From positions 1 through 57,409 of the forward strand of contig JBFHNV010000006.1 of NCBI GenBank assembly GCA_041593595.1: a DNA stretch of 57,409 bases, written 5' to 3'. The notes below the pieces were generated by a model. The model saw nothing but the letters and a program-made list of their open reading frames with translations, searched no databases and had not been told where the DNA came from. Position numbers and translations under genes: made by a program. The DNA comes from JBFHNV01 sp041593595 (GTDB lineage: Bacteria; Pseudomonadota; Gammaproteobacteria; HK1). Of the stretch, positions 54,600 to 57,409 are shown piece after piece; within the stretch, counting starts at the first letter, position 1; each line of letters starts with the position of its first letter.

Positions 54600-55670
54600 A
54601 TGACAGATTCCAACGAGGGAAAACGCTCGAGCATGGACAAGCGCCTCAACGAGCGGGCCCAGCTGCTGCTCAAGACGCTGGTGGAGCGCTACATCCGGGA
54701 CGGACAGCCGGTGGGCTCGCGCACCCTCAGCCGCGACTCCGGCCTGAGCCTCAGCCCGGCCACGGTGCGCAACGCCATGGCCGACCTGGAGGAGATGGGG
54801 CTGCTGGTGTCGCCCCACACCTCCGCCGGGCGGGTTCCCACTGCCCAGGGCTATCGTTTCTTCATCGACACGCTGCTGCAGGTGGAGCCGCTGCCCGGCG
54901 ACGAGGTGGCGCGGCTGCGTGGCCAGCTCGGCGACGACCTGGACCCGCACGCGCTGATGCAGAGCGCGTCGACACTGCTCTCCGATGTGACCCGCCTCGC
55001 GGGCATCGTGACCGTGCCGCGCCACGACGAGGTGCGCCTGCGGCACGTGGAATTCCTGTCCCTGTCCGGCGACCAGGTGCTGGTGATCCTGGTGATCAAC
55101 GACCGCGAGGTGCAGAACCGGATCATCCGCACCGGGCGGCGCTTCTCCGACGCCCAGCTCCAGCAGGCGACCAACTACCTGAACGAGATCTGCGCCGGCA
55201 AGGATCTGAGCCAGGTGCGCGAGGGACTGCTGCGGGAGATGCGCCAGGCGCGAGAGCGGATGAACGAGATGATGATGGGCGCCATCGAGATGGCGGAGAA
55301 GGCCTTCGACGCGGGGCCGCCGGACGAGGACATGGTGGTCTCCGGCCAGACCCGGCTGATGGAGTACGGCGAGCTGGCGGACATGGACCGGCTGCGGCAG
55401 CTGTTCGACGCCTTCGCGCGCAAGCGCGACATCCTGCACCTGCTGGACCAGGCGCTGACCGCGCGGGGCGTGCAGATCTACATCGGCGAGGAGTCCGGGT
55501 ACGACATCTTCGAGCAGTGCAGCGTGGTGACCGCGCCCTACGAGAGCGACGGGCGGGTCCTGGGTGTGCTCGGCGTCATCGGCCCCACCCGCATGGCCTA
55601 CGATCGCGTGATCCCCATCGTGGACGTCACGGCACGCCTGCTGGGCGCGGCCCTCAATCCGCGTGCCTGA
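54600..55670 (+). CDS. hrcA: heat-inducible transcription repressor HrcA
   Basis: Represses class-I heat-shock genes at CIRCE sites, aided by GroEL. 356 residues. The N-terminal winged helix has LNERAQLLLKTLVERYIRDG, PVGSRTLSRDSGL and SPATVRNAMADLEEMGLLVS, then PHTSAGRVPTAQGYRFFID. The C-terminal domain ends GVLGVIGPTRMAYDRVIPIV. The ATG at 54600 has AGGAG upstream; the frame opens earlier but without similarity. It heads hrcA-grpE-dnaK, with a CIRCE site in front. HrcA is not present in E. coli. Confidence 0.97.
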   Translation: MTDSNEGKRSSMDKRLNERAQLLLKTLVERYIRDGQPVGSRTLSRDSGLSLSPATVRNAMADLEEMGLLVSPHTSAGRVPTAQGYRFFIDTLLQVEPLPGDEVARLRGQLGDDLDPHALMQSASTLLSDVTRLAGIVTVPRHDEVRLRHVEFLSLSGDQVLVILVINDREVQNRIIRTGRRFSDAQLQQATNYLNEICAGKDLSQVREGLLREMRQARERMNEMMMGAIEMAEKAFDAGPPDEDMVVSGQTRLMEYGELADMDRLRQLFDAFARKRDILHLLDQALTARGVQIYIGEESGYDIFEQCSVVTAPYESDGRVLGVLGVIGPTRMAYDRVIPIVDVTARLLGAALNPRA

Positions 55671-55695
55671 GACGGCTCCGGGTCCGACGCGTACC

Positions 55696-55722
55696 CTTGA
55701 AGCCCCGCGGCTGAGACCCCAT
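55696..55722 (+). promoter_or_regulatory. sigma-32 promoter for grpE
   Basis: CTTGAA (55696-55701), a 15-base spacer and CCCCATGT (from 55717) match the heat-shock consensus CTTGAAA and CCCCATNT. It lies between hrcA and grpE, about 70 bases before the grpE start. Confidence 0.75.
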
Positions 55723-55790
55723 GTGTGGTGACGGCGGCGCGCGCCCGGTGCGGGCGCTGCCGGGGCACTGCGCAACCAACGGAACGGAAC

Positions 55791-56435
55791 ATGGCGAACA
55801 ACGACACCGCGGCCGCCGCCCCGAGCGAGGGCGGACCGGCCGCCGACGCACCCGCATCGGACGGCACGGCCCCTGCCGGCAACGGCCCCGGGGCGGCGCC
55901 GGGGCCCGGCGCCGGCCAGGCCGCCGGGGAGGGCGGCGCCTCCACGCCGGCGGCGACCGTGCCCGCGGAGCGGCTGGCCGAGGTGGAGTCGGAGCTGGCC
56001 ACGGCCCGCGGCGAGGCAGAGCGGCTGCGCGAGCAGGCCATGCGCGCCATGGCTGATGCCGACAACGTGCGCAAGCGCGCCGAGCGGGACCTGGAGAACG
56101 CCCACAAGTACGCCCTGGAGCGCTTCGTGAACGAGCTGCTGCCGGTGAAGGACAGCCTGGAGCTGGGCCTCGCGGCGGCCGCCGACGGGGCGACCGCGGA
56201 CGACATCCGGCAGGGCACCGAGATGACCGCGCGGATGCTGGCGGCGGCCATCGAGAAGTTCGGGGTGAAGGAGCTGGACCCTCGCGGGGAGGCCTTCAAC
56301 CCCGAGCTGCACCAGGCGATGACCACTCGCGAGGCCGGCGGCGCGGCGCCGGGCACGGTGCTCGAGGTGGTGCAGAAGGGCTACCTGCTCAATGACCGAC
56401 TGGTGCGACCGGCCCTGGTGGTGGTGTCCCGCTGA
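55791..56435 (+). CDS. grpE: nucleotide exchange factor GrpE
   Basis: Co-chaperone that releases ADP from DnaK, 214 residues. The long alanine/glycine/proline-rich acidic N-terminus (about residues 1-60) is disordered. Then comes the coiled-coil helix AEVESELATARGEAERLREQ, the four-helix part ADADNVRKRAERDLENAHKY, and the head domain GVKELDPRGEAFNPELHQAM. The ATG at 55791 follows GGAACGGAAC. It has a sigma-32 promoter. Confidence 0.96.
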   Translation: MANNDTAAAAPSEGGPAADAPASDGTAPAGNGPGAAPGPGAGQAAGEGGASTPAATVPAERLAEVESELATARGEAERLREQAMRAMADADNVRKRAERDLENAHKYALERFVNELLPVKDSLELGLAAAADGATADDIRQGTEMTARMLAAAIEKFGVKELDPRGEAFNPELHQAMTTREAGGAAPGTVLEVVQKGYLLNDRLVRPALVVVSR

Positions 56436-56447
56436 CCTCGCCCGGGC

Positions 56448-56473
56448 CTTGAATCCACCGGCTCGGACCCCAT
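56448..56473 (+). promoter_or_regulatory. sigma-32 promoter for dnaK
   Basis: CTTGAA (56448-56453), a 14-base spacer and CCCCATAT (from 56468). The -10 box is a full match to CCCCATNT. It lies about 60 bases before dnaK. Confidence 0.8.
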
Positions 56474-56532
56474 ATCCGGCCCTGTCCGCCCGCAAACCCG
56501 GGCCAAGAACCTGAACGATTCGGAGTAGCGCA

Positions 56533-57409
<877 letters not shown>

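Overview
The window is a very GC-rich stretch (roughly 70% by eye) of a gammaproteobacterial chromosome. It has no phage or large plasmid character. Four gene blocks are in the order typical of Pseudomonas-like and related gammaproteobacteria: tRNA-Leu/tig/clpP/clpX/lon/hupB/tRNA-Val/tRNA-Asp/ppiD/fabI, then transporter/mltD/methyltransferase/rnhA/dnaQ; surE/pcm/nlpD/rpoS; ssrA/smpB/ratA/rnfH/bamE/recN/nadK; and hrcA/grpE/dnaK. The GC content, GTG-rich starts, CIRCE/HrcA plus sigma-32 control, and the two families of small palindromic repeats suggest a Chromatiales/Ectothiorhodospiraceae-like organism. That placement is inference.

Region 1 (1-2.3 kb) holds a methyltransferase-like gene, a PilZ-domain protein and a degenerate GGDEF protein. 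Region 2 (2.5-15.9 kb) is a urea module: an MmgE/PrpD gene, then a plus-strand urease operon (small membrane protein, ureD, ureA, ureB, ureC, ureE, ureF, ureG) facing a minus-strand urea ABC importer (urtA-B-C-D-E). The heads of both operons carry the same sigma-54-type element TGGCAT-N5-TTGCT, which suggests joint nitrogen control. Two different palindromic elements interrupt the urease operon, one between ureD and ureA and one between ureA and ureB.

Region 3 (15.9-26.6 kb) has a Ser/Thr kinase with a LuxR-type regulator, then the chaperone/protease cluster with three tRNAs. Region 4 (26.6-40 kb) has an HNH nuclease, an asparaginase-like enzyme, fabI, a peptide-type ABC transporter without an ATPase gene, a second Ser/Thr kinase paralogous to the first, a lytic transglycosylase, and rnhA-dnaQ. 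Region 5 (40-49 kb) has argD-argF, an orphan ABC ATPase, surE-pcm-nlpD-rpoS, adk, a lysine-rich histone-H1-like protein and rppH. Region 6 (49-57.4 kb) has tmRNA, smpB, ratA-rnfH, bamE, recN, nadK and the heat-shock genes hrcA, grpE and dnaK; dnaK is cut by the window end.

The least ordinary signals are: (i) five dispersed hairpin elements sharing a conserved loop, with long, copy-specific stems in the copies whose two arms are clear; (ii) two paralogous Ser/Thr kinases with C-terminal cyclic-nucleotide-binding-like domains, one of which seems to have lost the ligand pocket; (iii) paired sigma-54 elements on the urease and urea-import operons; (iv) a miniature palindromic element that begins exactly at the ureA stop codon.
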